Assembly: GCF_016863495.1 (NCBI RefSeq)
Contig: NZ_BOOZ01000027.1
Location: forward strand, 1-64,000
Direction of reading: 5' to 3'
DNA: 64,000 nt
Source: Micromonospora andamanensis
GTDB lineage: Bacteria > Actinomycetota > Actinomycetes > Mycobacteriales > Micromonosporaceae
This document shows positions 7,689-15,629 of the stretch, piece by piece; position 1 is the stretch's first letter; the number at the start of each line of letters is the position of its first letter. Under the pieces are notes generated by a model. The model saw only the letters and a list, made by a program, of their open reading frames with translations, searched no databases and was not told the DNA's origin. The translations under genes and the position numbers were made by a program.

Positions 7689-8315
7689 TCAGACGCGGAA
7701 GCCCGCCTCGCGTGCCGCCTGCCGCTCCCGACGCCGGTCCGCCCGGCGGCGCAGCAACCACGGCAGGACGAGTACCAGGGCGGCCAGGAAGGCGAGCACC
7801 AGCACCGGCAGGATGATCGCGACGAGCGACATGACCACGCTCGTGGCGTCCTCGGCGGTGCTCGCCACCGGCGCGCCCACGCCGGCCGTGGCCGCATTGA
7901 TCACCGGCCGGGCTGTCGACTTCAGCAGATGCACGCCGAGCGCGATGAGCACCCCGACCAGCACCGGCAACCACTGGCCGCCACCGGCGAAGAAGCTGTC
8001 CGGGTCACTGACCGTCACGGTCTCCGACGCGGAACCGGCCCCGAACGCCAACCCGCCAGCCGTCGGTCGGACGACCGTCTGCACCACGTCGTTGATGTGG
8101 TCCACCACTGGCACCTTGTCCGCCACGACCTCGACGACGAGCAGCACCGCGAGGATGCCGAGCACCCACTCGTTGCCGAGCCACTGCCACCCGCCAGGCA
8201 GGTCGATGACGCTTGTGTAGCGGGCCAGCGCACCCATGAGGAGAAGCGGGATGTAGGCGTTCAACCCCGCCGAGGCGGCGAGGCCGGTACCGGTGAGTAT
8301 TTCGAGCACGATCAC
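7689..8315 (-). CDS. DUF4126 integral membrane protein
   Basis: Membrane protein of 208 residues (GTG 8315; a second GTG at 8309 is equally possible). It opens with GTGLAASAGLNAYIPLLLMG, followed by hydrophobic segments VLGILAVLLVVEVVADKVP, one near residue 115 and a long C-terminal one (VVMSLVAIILPVLVLAFLAA) ending in a basic Arg-rich tail. This order is typical of DUF4126 proteins, whose function is not known. No good ribosome binding site is visible. It is divergent from nucS with only 65 bases between the starts. Confidence 0.8.
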   Translation of the reverse strand: MIVLEILTGTGLAASAGLNAYIPLLLMGALARYTSVIDLPGGWQWLGNEWVLGILAVLLVVEVVADKVPVVDHINDVVQTVVRPTAGGLAFGAGSASETVTVSDPDSFFAGGGQWLPVLVGVLIALGVHLLKSTARPVINAATAGVGAPVASTAEDATSVVMSLVAIILPVLVLAFLAALVLVLPWLLRRRADRRRERQAAREAGFRV

Positions 8316-8368
8316 AGCATCGCACCGGCACGCCAGCGCCGCTCGGTGGCGATGGTCGGTGACTCCGC

Positions 8369-8374
8369 TACCCT
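8369..8374 (+). promoter_or_regulatory. -10 box of leaderless nucS promoter
   Basis: TACCCT, six bases, then the GTG start at 8381, with no Shine-Dalgarno sequence. Confidence 0.5.
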
Positions 8375-8380
8375 GCTCGG

Positions 8381-9040
8381 GTGCGGTTGGTGATTGCGAA
8401 ATGCTCGGTGGACTATGTCGGACGGCTCTCGGCCCACCTGCCGCCGGCGACCCGGCTGTTGATGGTGAAGGCGGACGGGTCGGTGTCCATCCACGCCGAC
8501 GACCGGGCGTACAAGCCGTTGAACTGGATGAGCCCGCCGTGTCGGCTGGAGGAGGCACCCGGCGTGTGGCGGGTGGTCAACAAGGCCGGCGAGGAGCTGC
8601 GGATCACCCTGGAGGAGATCTTCCAGGACACCTCGTACGAGCTGGGTGTCGATCCCGGGCTGCGCAAGGACGGCGTGGAGGCGCACCTCCAGGAACTGCT
8701 GGCGGCCAACCCCGAGACGCTTGGCGACGGGTTCACTCTGGTCCGTCGGGAGTACATGACCGCGATCGGCCCGGTCGACCTGCTCTGCCGGGACGCCAAC
8801 CAGGGCACTGTCGCGGTCGAGGTGAAGCGCCGTGGCGAGATCGACGGCGTGGAGCAGCTCACCCGCTACCTGGAACTGCTCAACCGGGATCCGCTGCTCG
8901 CCCCGGTCGCCGGGGTATTCGCCGCGCAGGAGATCAAACCGCAGGCGCGGGTGCTCGCCACCGACCGGGGGATCCGCTGCGTGGTGGTCGACTACGACCG
9001 ACTGCGCGGCATCGAGCGCGACGAGCTGACGCTCTTCTAG
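8381..9040 (+). CDS. nucS: Mismatch-specific endonuclease NucS/EndoMS
   Basis: Replaces MutS/MutL in most actinobacteria: cleaves both strands at mispaired bases after replication. 219 residues, the usual bacterial length. An N-terminal beta dimerisation domain (residues 1-105) is followed by a RecB-like nuclease domain with GPVDLLCRD and the catalytic E-x-K of VAVEVKRRGEIDG, then EQLTRYLELL. The C-terminus ends DELTLF, resembling the short beta-clamp-binding tail described for this family. Start GTG 8381 gives the family N-terminus MRLVIAKCSVDYVGRL. It converges on an aldehyde dehydrogenase with only 12 bases between stops. Confidence 0.95.
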   Translation: MRLVIAKCSVDYVGRLSAHLPPATRLLMVKADGSVSIHADDRAYKPLNWMSPPCRLEEAPGVWRVVNKAGEELRITLEEIFQDTSYELGVDPGLRKDGVEAHLQELLAANPETLGDGFTLVRREYMTAIGPVDLLCRDANQGTVAVEVKRRGEIDGVEQLTRYLELLNRDPLLAPVAGVFAAQEIKPQARVLATDRGIRCVVVDYDRLRGIERDELTLF

Positions 9041-9052
9041 GCCACGCCCCGG

Positions 9053-10549
9053 TCACCGGCCGTAGAGCAGCTTGACCGCCTTCACCAGCCGGGCGACGTC
9101 GGCCGGGGTGCGGTCGAACGTGGTCGAGGGCAGCACGGACGGGCCCCGGCGGCGGGTCACGGCCTTGGGCCGGGCGAACTCGCGCAGCCCGTCCTCGCCG
9201 TGGATCCGGCCGAAGCCGGACTCGCCGACCCCGCCGAACGGCAGGGTGGACATGCCGGCGAAGGTCAGCGTCGAGTTGACCGAGGCCATGCCGGAGCGCA
9301 ACCGCCTGGCGATCGCCACCGCACGCCGCTGACCGAAGACCGAACCACCAAGCCCGTACGGCAGGGCGTTGGCCCGGGCGAGCGCCTCGTCGACGGTGCG
9401 GACCCGGTTGACGGTAAGGGTGGGTCCGAAGGTCTCCTCGCGTACGGCGGCGGCGTCTTCCGGCACCTCGACAAGCACTGTCGGGTGCGCGTACGGCGGT
9501 TTCACCGCGTCCGGTCCGCCGAGGACCGCACGACCGCCACGGGCCACCGCGTCCTCGATGTGTCGCCGGATCACGTCGAGTTGGCTCGGCATGGTGATCG
9601 GACCGATGTCGGCGTCCCCGGGGCCGACGGTGAGCCGGCCGGCGCGCTCGACGACCTTGTCGACGAACGCGTCGAAGACCGGCTCCACGGCGTAGGCCCG
9701 TTCGATGCCGATGCAGGTCTGCCCGGCGTTCGTCATCGCTCCCCAGACGCAGGCTTCGGCGGCGGCGTCCAGGTCGGCGTCGACGTCCACGATCATGGCG
9801 TCCTTGCCACCGGCCTCCAGCAGCACCGGGGTCAGCGACTCGGCGCAGGCCGCCATCACCTTCTTGGCGGTGGCGGTCGAGCCGGTGAAGGCGAGCTTGT
9901 CGACACCGGCCCGGCACAGGGCCGCGCCGACGTCACCGAGGCCGTGCACCGCGGTGAGCACCGGGTGCTCGGGCACCACCTCGGCGAAGCTGTCGACGAG
10001 CCACTGACCGACCACCGGGGTGTACTCGCTCGGCTTGAAGACCACCGCGTTGCCGGCTGCCAACGCGTACGCGATGGAACCGATGGGGGTGAAGACGGGA
10101 TAGTTCCAGGGCCCGATCACGCCGATCACGCCGTGCGGCTGGTACTCCAGATGGGCCGAGAACTCCGCCAGGACGAGCCGTGAGCGGACCCGCCGGGGGC
10201 CCAGCACCCGCCGGGCGTTACGGGCCGCCCAGTCGACGTGCTCCACGGCGGTCACGATCTCGACGAGTGCGTCGGCGACCGGCTTGCCACCCTCGGTGTG
10301 CATCAGGCCGGCCAACTGTTCCATCCGCTGCGCGAGCAGCCGCCGCCAGCGCAGCAGCCGCTCCCGCCGCCCGGTGTAGCCGAGCCCGGCCCACCACTGG
10401 CCGGCCGCGCGGGCCCGCTCGACGGCGCGTTCGACGTCCACAGCGCTCGCGACCGGAACGCGTCCCGCTTCGTCGCCCGACGCCGGGCTCGTCGAGATCA
10501 GGTGCTCGTGCTGGATCGTCGGGGTGCCGGGGGGGCGCACAGCCGTCAT
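9053..10549 (-). CDS. NAD(P)-dependent aldehyde dehydrogenase family protein
   Basis: 498-residue ALDH-superfamily enzyme oxidising an aldehyde to an acid or ester-type product. Visible motifs: GVIGPWNYPVFTPIGSIAYA, NAVVFKPSEYTP, the glycine motif FTGSTATAKK, general-base LEAGGKDAMIV, catalytic Cys in NAGQTCIGIERAY, and the C-terminal STLPFGGVGESGFGRIHGEDGL. The FGGVGESGFGR segment and overall shape resemble succinate-semialdehyde/fatty-aldehyde-type members; the substrate is undecided. The ATG is preceded by TAGACT and six bases (10556-10561), a leaderless arrangement. Monocistronic. Confidence 0.9.
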   Translation of the reverse strand: MTAVRPPGTPTIQHEHLISTSPASGDEAGRVPVASAVDVERAVERARAAGQWWAGLGYTGRRERLLRWRRLLAQRMEQLAGLMHTEGGKPVADALVEIVTAVEHVDWAARNARRVLGPRRVRSRLVLAEFSAHLEYQPHGVIGVIGPWNYPVFTPIGSIAYALAAGNAVVFKPSEYTPVVGQWLVDSFAEVVPEHPVLTAVHGLGDVGAALCRAGVDKLAFTGSTATAKKVMAACAESLTPVLLEAGGKDAMIVDVDADLDAAAEACVWGAMTNAGQTCIGIERAYAVEPVFDAFVDKVVERAGRLTVGPGDADIGPITMPSQLDVIRRHIEDAVARGGRAVLGGPDAVKPPYAHPTVLVEVPEDAAAVREETFGPTLTVNRVRTVDEALARANALPYGLGGSVFGQRRAVAIARRLRSGMASVNSTLTFAGMSTLPFGGVGESGFGRIHGEDGLREFARPKAVTRRRGPSVLPSTTFDRTPADVARLVKAVKLLYGR

Positions 10550-10555
10550 GGCGGA

Positions 10556-10561
10556 AGTCTA
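10556..10561 (-). promoter_or_regulatory. -10 box of leaderless aldehyde dehydrogenase promoter
   Basis: Minus-strand TAGACT-N6-ATG. The remaining intergenic sequence up to 10802 shows no further clear element. Confidence 0.45.
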
Positions 10562-10802
10562 GACGCGAGAATTACTCGCCGGTAGGGGTGGGGAAACGGG
10601 CGAATCCTCCCGGCCGTCCGGGCTGTTGAATCGGACGAACCGCTCAGTCGGCTCGCCAGTTCCGTCGCGGGCCGTCGTGGAAGATGTGAACGCAAAGCAC
10701 CCGGACGGTTACCGGTGGGCATCCGGCTGGATGGTGAAGGTGGATACCCGGCGGTGACACGCTGACCGGGACCGTCGCACGGGTGGAGGGGCTGACACGT
10801 CC

Positions 10803-11267
10803 ATGGAGGAACATCCGCAACTGATGCCGTTGCTGACGGTGGCCGCCGGGCCGATGCGGGGGCAGCGCTTCCGGCTGCCGCACCGACCGCAGGTGATCGG
10901 CCGCGATCCTGCTGTCGACATCGTGGTGCACGATCCACACCTGAGCCGTCGACACGTCGAGATCTGGCGGGCCGGTGAGGGGGCCTCGCTCGTGGATCTC
11001 GGTTCCACGAACGGCACCTGGGTGAACGGCGTCCGGGCCACCGAGATCATCCGGCTCAGCGACGGCGACGTGATCCGGATCGGCGTTACCGAGCTGAGAT
11101 TCTTCGATCCGGCAGTGGCCCGGACGGACCCGGTCGGCCTGAGTTTCGAACTGCCCCGGCAGGAGCGGCGGTCCCCCCGCCCGCTGCCCGCCACTGTCGC
11201 GACGCCCGTGGTGCCCGGGCCGGCCGGCGCACCGTACGCGGCAGCCGTGGGCGGCATCCACCGCTGA
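10803..11267 (+). CDS. FHA-domain protein
   Basis: 154 residues, one forkhead-associated domain that binds phosphothreonine peptides. The phosphopeptide-binding residues are all there: VIGRDPAVDIVV, HLSRRHVEI and LGSTNGTWVNG, then LSDGDVIRIG, covering about residues 12-105. The remaining 45 residues are Pro/Arg-rich and probably disordered. It is likely an adaptor for a Ser/Thr protein kinase pathway, but no kinase gene lies nearby. The start is uncertain; the GGAGG at 10785 is rather far from ATG 10803. Confidence 0.85.
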   Translation: MEEHPQLMPLLTVAAGPMRGQRFRLPHRPQVIGRDPAVDIVVHDPHLSRRHVEIWRAGEGASLVDLGSTNGTWVNGVRATEIIRLSDGDVIRIGVTELRFFDPAVARTDPVGLSFELPRQERRSPRPLPATVATPVVPGPAGAPYAAAVGGIHR

Positions 11268-11395
11268 CGACCGGGGTGCGGGGCTGCGGGCTGGCGGCCA
11301 TCCACGCTCCGTACACGGACGTGGTCGCCCGCCACTCACCCCGCTCCGATACGTGGTTGCCGGCCACATGGACCGGCGGTGTCGGTGGTGGCACC

Positions 11396-12460
11396 ATGCA
11401 CCGGATGGAGACCCAGCAGCAGGTCGTCACCGCGAACGGAATCACCCAGGCCGTCCGGGTGGCCGGCCCCGTCGACGGGGTACCGGTGCTGCTCGTGCAC
11501 GGCAACTGTTCCTCGGCCGCCTTCTGGGAGCCGCTGGTGCGGCGCCTACCGGAGACGATGCGGGTGGTGGCGCCGGACCTGCGCGGCTACGGCGCCACGC
11601 AGACCGCCCCGGTCGACGCCAACCGGGGCCTCACCGACTTCGCCGACGACGTGGCGGCGTTGCTCGACGAGCCGTCGCTCTTCGCCGAGGGTGCCCGGCC
11701 CGTGGTGGTCGGCCACTCGCTCGGTGCCGGGGTGGCGATGCGCCTGCTGGTGGAGCGCCCCGACCGGATCGCCGGTCTGCTGCTCGCCGCGCCGGTGTCG
11801 CCGTACGGCTTCGGCGCCACCCGCGACCTGGCCGGTACCCCGACCACGCCCGACCTCGCCGGCTCCGGCGCGGGCACGGCGAGCGGCGACTTCGTCGCGC
11901 GGCTGGCCGCCGGTGACCGCAGCGCCGAGGCGCGGACCAGCCCGCGCAGCGTGCTGCGGGCCGCGTACGTGGCGGACCCCGGCTGCCTCGGCGAGGACGA
12001 GGAACTGCTGCTCGACAGCGTGCTCTCCACCGCGACCGGCCCGGACAACTACCCCGGCGACGCGACGGGCTCGCCGAACTGGCCGGGCAGCGCGCCTGGC
12101 GGTCGTGGCGTGCTCAACGCGCTCGCGCGGTTCCGGGTCGCCGAGGAACTGGTGGCCGTCACGCCGAAACCTCAGGTCACCTGGATCCGCGGTGACGCTG
12201 ACGTGATCGTCTCGGACACCTCGCTGTTCGACCTGGCGCAGCTCGGGGCGCTGGGCGTGGTGCCCGGCTGGCCCGGGCCGCAGGAGTGTCCGCCACAGCC
12301 GATGATCGGGCAGACCAGGGCGGTGCTCGACAGGTACGCCGAGGCCGGCGGAACCTACCGGGAGGTGACGCTGCCCGGCTGCGGGCACAGCCCACACCTG
12401 GAGCGCCCGGCGGAGTTCGTCGCGGAACTGCTCACCCTCGCCGGGGTCGACCCGGTCTGA
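11396..12460 (+). CDS. Alpha/beta hydrolase
   Basis: Alpha/beta-hydrolase-fold enzyme of 354 residues. The oxyanion-hole strand reads VLLVHGNCSSAAFWEPLV, the nucleophile elbow VVVGHSLGAGVAM, the acid is probably in TWIRGDADVIV and the catalytic His in LPGCGHSPHLERP. A long cap insertion of about 100 residues (residues 145-245) contains a Gly/Asp/Pro-rich stretch. The substrate is not predictable. Starts at ATG 11396 or, three residues later, ATG 11405; neither has a strong ribosome binding site. It precedes the double dehydrogenase by 158 bases but has its own end, so they need not be one unit. Confidence 0.85.
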   Translation: MHRMETQQQVVTANGITQAVRVAGPVDGVPVLLVHGNCSSAAFWEPLVRRLPETMRVVAPDLRGYGATQTAPVDANRGLTDFADDVAALLDEPSLFAEGARPVVVGHSLGAGVAMRLLVERPDRIAGLLLAAPVSPYGFGATRDLAGTPTTPDLAGSGAGTASGDFVARLAAGDRSAEARTSPRSVLRAAYVADPGCLGEDEELLLDSVLSTATGPDNYPGDATGSPNWPGSAPGGRGVLNALARFRVAEELVAVTPKPQVTWIRGDADVIVSDTSLFDLAQLGALGVVPGWPGPQECPPQPMIGQTRAVLDRYAEAGGTYREVTLPGCGHSPHLERPAEFVAELLTLAGVDPV

Positions 12461-12566
12461 CCATCCGGCCGCCCGCGACCATTCGGTACCGGGAATCGGG
12501 CATCGGTGACATGTGCCACGGCGTCTCGACAACTGTGCGTCACGTGGCAGACTCGCGCGCATAACC

Positions 12567-12580
12567 TTAGCGGCCGTTCA
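12567..12580 (+). promoter_or_regulatory. Candidate operator, TTAGCGGCCGTTCA type
   Basis: TTAGCGGCCGTTCA lies 38 bases upstream of the GTG of the double dehydrogenase and matches 12 of 14 bases of the hbd site (2495). It forms the half-dyad T-ACG--CGT-A. It overlaps a possible TAACCT -10 box at 12563-12568. Confidence 0.45.
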
Positions 12581-12618
12581 CGTCTGGCCGTGTCGTTGCG
12601 TACAGGGGAGGCCGGGTC

Positions 12619-14403
12619 GTGGCGCGCGAGTTCACCAGCGTGGGTGTGGTGGGGCTGGGCACCATGGGTGCCGGCATCGTCGAGGTCTTCGCCCGCAACG
12701 GCATCGACGTGGTGGCGGTGGAGATCTCCGACGCCGCGCTCGACCGTGGCCGGGCGAACCTGACCGGCTCCACGGACCGGGCGGTGGCCAGGGGCAAGCT
12801 CGCCGAGGCCGACCGGGACGCCCTGCTGGCCCGGGTCGACTTCGCCGTCGGGCTGGACGCGCTGCACTCGGTGGACCTGGTGATCGAGGCGGTACCCGAG
12901 CACCTCGACCTCAAACAGCGGCTCTTCGCCGAACTGGACCGGGTCTGCAAGCCCGAGGCCATCCTCGCCACGAACACCTCGTCGCTGAGCGTCACCGAGA
13001 TCTCCGTGGCCACCACGCGCCCCAACCAGGTCGTCGGCATCCACTTCTTCAATCCGGCCCCGGTGATGAAGCTGGTCGAGGTGGTACGCACGGTTGTCAC
13101 CTCCGCCGACGTGGTGGCCGACGTGGAAGCGCTCTGCGCACGACTCGGCAAGGTCGACGTGACGATCAGCGACCGGGCCGGGTTCATCGCCAACGCGCTG
13201 CTGTTCGGCTACCTCAACCACGCCGTCGACATGTTCGAGTCCCGGTACGCCACCCGCGAGGACATCGACGCGGCGATGAAGCTCGGCTGCGGACTGCCCA
13301 TGGGTCCGCTCGCGCTGATGGACCTGATCGGCCTGGACACCGCGTACGAGATCCTGGACACCATGTACCGGCGTGGTGGCCGGGACCGCCGGCACGCGCC
13401 GGTGCCCTTGCTCAAGCAGATGGTGACCGCAGGACTGCTCGGGCGGAAGTCCGGCCGGGGTTTCTACACCTACGAGCGGCCCGGCTCGCCGAAGGTCGTA
13501 CCGGACGAGCAGACGCCGACCACGACGGAGCCGACGCTTACCGACGCGGTCCTGACCAAAGTCGGCATCGTGGGTTCCGGGACGATGGCCACCGGGATCA
13601 TCGAGGTCTTCGCCAAGGCCGGCTACGAGGTCGTCTCGGTGACCCGGGGCGCGGAGCAGTCGGCGAAGGTCTTCGAGGCGGTGCAGACCTCCCTCAACAA
13701 GGGCGTGGTCCGGGGTCGGCTCAGTGAGGCCGACCGGGACGCCGCGCTCGGCCGGATCAACTGGTCGGCGACTCTGGAGCACCTGGCCGACGTCGATCTG
13801 GTGGTCGAAGCGGTGGTCGAGGAACTCAGCGTCAAGAAGGCCCTCTTCGCCAGCCTGGACGAGATCTGCAAGCCGGGCGTGGTGCTGGCGACCACCACCT
13901 CCTCGCTGCCGGTGATCGAGGTGGCGATGGCCACCCAGCGCCCGGCCGACGTGGTGGGTCTGCACTTCTTCAACCCGGCCCCGGCGATGCCACTCGTGGA
14001 GATCGTCCGGACGATCCGTACCTCGGCCGAGACCATCGCCACCGCGCAGGCCGTCAGTGCCACAGTGGGCAAGACCGGGGTGGTCTGCGGCGACCGGTCC
14101 GGTTTCATCGTCAACGCGCTGCTCTTCCCGTATCTCAACGACGCGGTACGGATGCTGGAGGCCAGCTACTCCACCACCGACGACATCGACCACGCGATGA
14201 AGCTGGGCTGCGGTTACCCGATGGGCCCGTTCGAGCTGCTCGACGTGGTGGGCCTGGACGTGGCACTGGCCATCCAGCGGGAGCTGTACCTGGAACTGCG
14301 CGAGCCCGGTTTCGCTCCGGCGCCGCTGCTGGAGCATCTGGTCACGGCGGGCTACCTGGGCCGCAAGACCGGTCGTGGCTTCCGCGACCACACCCGCCGC
14401 TGA
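12619..14403 (+). CDS. Tandem-fused 3-hydroxyacyl-CoA dehydrogenase (two copies in one chain)
   Basis: 594 residues, twice the normal length: copy 1 covers about residues 1-290 and copy 2 about 312-594, joined by a Pro/Thr-rich linker. Each copy has the Rossmann motif (GLGTMGAGIVEVF; GSGTMATGIIEVF), the catalytic-region HFFNPAP with His, NTSSLSVTEI or TTSSLPVIEV, and the end motif GRKSGRGFYTY or GRKTGRGFRDH. In copy 1 beta-2 ends VVAVEISD with an acid that would bind the NAD ribose. In copy 2 it reads VVSVTRGAE, with no acid, so the cofactor preference may differ or the copy may be weakened. GGGGAGG supports GTG 12619. A likely partner of Ccr and thiolase through its candidate operator. Confidence 0.88.
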   Translation: MAREFTSVGVVGLGTMGAGIVEVFARNGIDVVAVEISDAALDRGRANLTGSTDRAVARGKLAEADRDALLARVDFAVGLDALHSVDLVIEAVPEHLDLKQRLFAELDRVCKPEAILATNTSSLSVTEISVATTRPNQVVGIHFFNPAPVMKLVEVVRTVVTSADVVADVEALCARLGKVDVTISDRAGFIANALLFGYLNHAVDMFESRYATREDIDAAMKLGCGLPMGPLALMDLIGLDTAYEILDTMYRRGGRDRRHAPVPLLKQMVTAGLLGRKSGRGFYTYERPGSPKVVPDEQTPTTTEPTLTDAVLTKVGIVGSGTMATGIIEVFAKAGYEVVSVTRGAEQSAKVFEAVQTSLNKGVVRGRLSEADRDAALGRINWSATLEHLADVDLVVEAVVEELSVKKALFASLDEICKPGVVLATTTSSLPVIEVAMATQRPADVVGLHFFNPAPAMPLVEIVRTIRTSAETIATAQAVSATVGKTGVVCGDRSGFIVNALLFPYLNDAVRMLEASYSTTDDIDHAMKLGCGYPMGPFELLDVVGLDVALAIQRELYLELREPGFAPAPLLEHLVTAGYLGRKTGRGFRDHTRR

Positions 14404-14425
14404 CCGGGTCGCGGCCGTCCGCCCG

Positions 14426-14431
14426 TACGCT
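14426..14431 (+). promoter_or_regulatory. -10 box of leaderless promoter for the CxxC protein
   Basis: TACGCT, seven bases, then GTG 14439; no Shine-Dalgarno sequence is present in the short gap after the preceding gene. Confidence 0.45.
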
Positions 14432-14438
14432 TGACGAC

Positions 14439-14768
14439 GTGAGTCCCCGTCGCAACCGTCCCCGCCGTGACGACGCGGTGCACCTCGACACCGAGCGCGC
14501 CCGACACGGCGTCGCCGCGGTCCAGCAGTGGCGGGACGGCGAGTGGCAGGTACGCGGCATCAGCGGCGGGGCGTCCGCCAAGACATACCGCTGTCCCGGG
14601 TGTGACCAGGAGATCCGGCCCGGCGTGGCGCATGTCGTGGCCTGGCCGGCGGACGGCCAGGGTGACCTCACCGACCGGCGGCACTGGCACACCGGCTGCT
14701 GGCGTGCCCGCGACCGGCGGGCCCCGGTGATCCACCGCGGGCGGCGGAACGGGAGACTGGAGGCATGA
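14439..14768 (+). CDS. Small basic protein with CxxC...H...C cluster
   Basis: 109 residues, strongly basic at both ends (Arg-rich). The centre has RCPGCDQEIRPGVAHVVAW followed by RRHWHTGCW, giving C-x2-C, then His and Cys ligands that look like a small zinc ribbon. I recognise this as an actinobacterial conserved protein type sometimes labelled ATP/GTP-binding, but I see no P-loop. The function is unknown. It overlaps the next gene by four bases (ATGA), so it is coupled to the hydrolase at 14765. Confidence 0.75.
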   Translation: MSPRRNRPRRDDAVHLDTERARHGVAAVQQWRDGEWQVRGISGGASAKTYRCPGCDQEIRPGVAHVVAWPADGQGDLTDRRHWHTGCWRARDRRAPVIHRGRRNGRLEA

Positions 14769-15574
14769 GCACACCGATTCGTGCCTCCTCGATTCTGCCG
14801 GGGCACCGGGAGGACATCGAGCTGCACACCGCGGATGACCTGCGGTTGGTCGGCGAGCTGGCCCGACCGGTGGACCGGGAACCGGCCGCGACAGTGGTCT
14901 GCCTGCACCCGCTGCCCACCCACGGCGGGATGATGGACAGCCACGTGTTCCGCAAGGCGGCCTGGCGCCTGCCCGCCCTGGCTGACCTGGCTGTGCTCAG
15001 GTTCAACACCCGGGGCACCAGCAGCGTGCGCGGCACAAGCGAGGGCAGCTTCGACTCCGCCGTCGGCGAGCGCTTCGACGTCGCCGCCGCCATCGAGTAC
15101 GCCGAGTTCCACGAACTGCCGAACGTCTGGCTGCTGGGCTGGTCGTTCGGCACCGACCTGGTGCTGCGCTACGGCTGCGATCCGGCGGTCACCGGCGCGA
15201 TCCTGCTCTCCCCGCCGCTGCGCTACTCCGGGCGGTCCGACCTGGCCCAGTGGGCCGAGTCGGGCAAGCCGCTCACCGCGCTGGTGCCGGAGTTCGACGA
15301 CTACCTGCGCCCGGAGCAGGCCCGCGAGAAGTTCGTTGCGGTGCCGCAGGCCGAGGTCGTCGGCGTACCCGGTGCCAAACATCTCTGGGTGGGTGACGCC
15401 GAGACCGTGTTGGACGAGGTGGTCAGGCGGGTCAACCCGGCGGTGCCGGTGCCGCTGCCGACCACCTGGGACGGCCCGATGGAGACCGGCGACGCCAGCG
15501 CGTACGCCGACCGCACGGTCGCCGCGTTCGCCGACACCCCGGTCTCGGGTCCACCGCAGCGCCGGGCCGACTGA
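14765..15574 (+). CDS. Alpha/beta hydrolase (dienelactone-hydrolase-like)
   Basis: 269-residue alpha/beta hydrolase. VVCLHPLPTHGGMMDSHV forms the oxyanion region, LLGWSFGTDLVLR carries the nucleophilic Ser in a GWSFG elbow, and GAKHLWVGDAE supplies the catalytic His near residue 205. The GGMMDSHVFRKAAW sequence is characteristic of a small group of alpha/beta hydrolases similar to bacterial CocE/YfhR-like proteins. The substrate is unknown. Its ATG overlaps the stop of the preceding zinc-cluster protein, which suggests joint function or regulation. It ends 55 bases before the convergent permease gene. Confidence 0.85.
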   Translation: MSTPIRASSILPGHREDIELHTADDLRLVGELARPVDREPAATVVCLHPLPTHGGMMDSHVFRKAAWRLPALADLAVLRFNTRGTSSVRGTSEGSFDSAVGERFDVAAAIEYAEFHELPNVWLLGWSFGTDLVLRYGCDPAVTGAILLSPPLRYSGRSDLAQWAESGKPLTALVPEFDDYLRPEQAREKFVAVPQAEVVGVPGAKHLWVGDAETVLDEVVRRVNPAVPVPLPTTWDGPMETGDASAYADRTVAAFADTPVSGPPQRRAD

Positions 15575-15629
15575 GATCCGTCGCAGCGCCGGGCCTGAGG
15601 CCGATGCTGGCCTGCCTCTGGTCGGCAGG

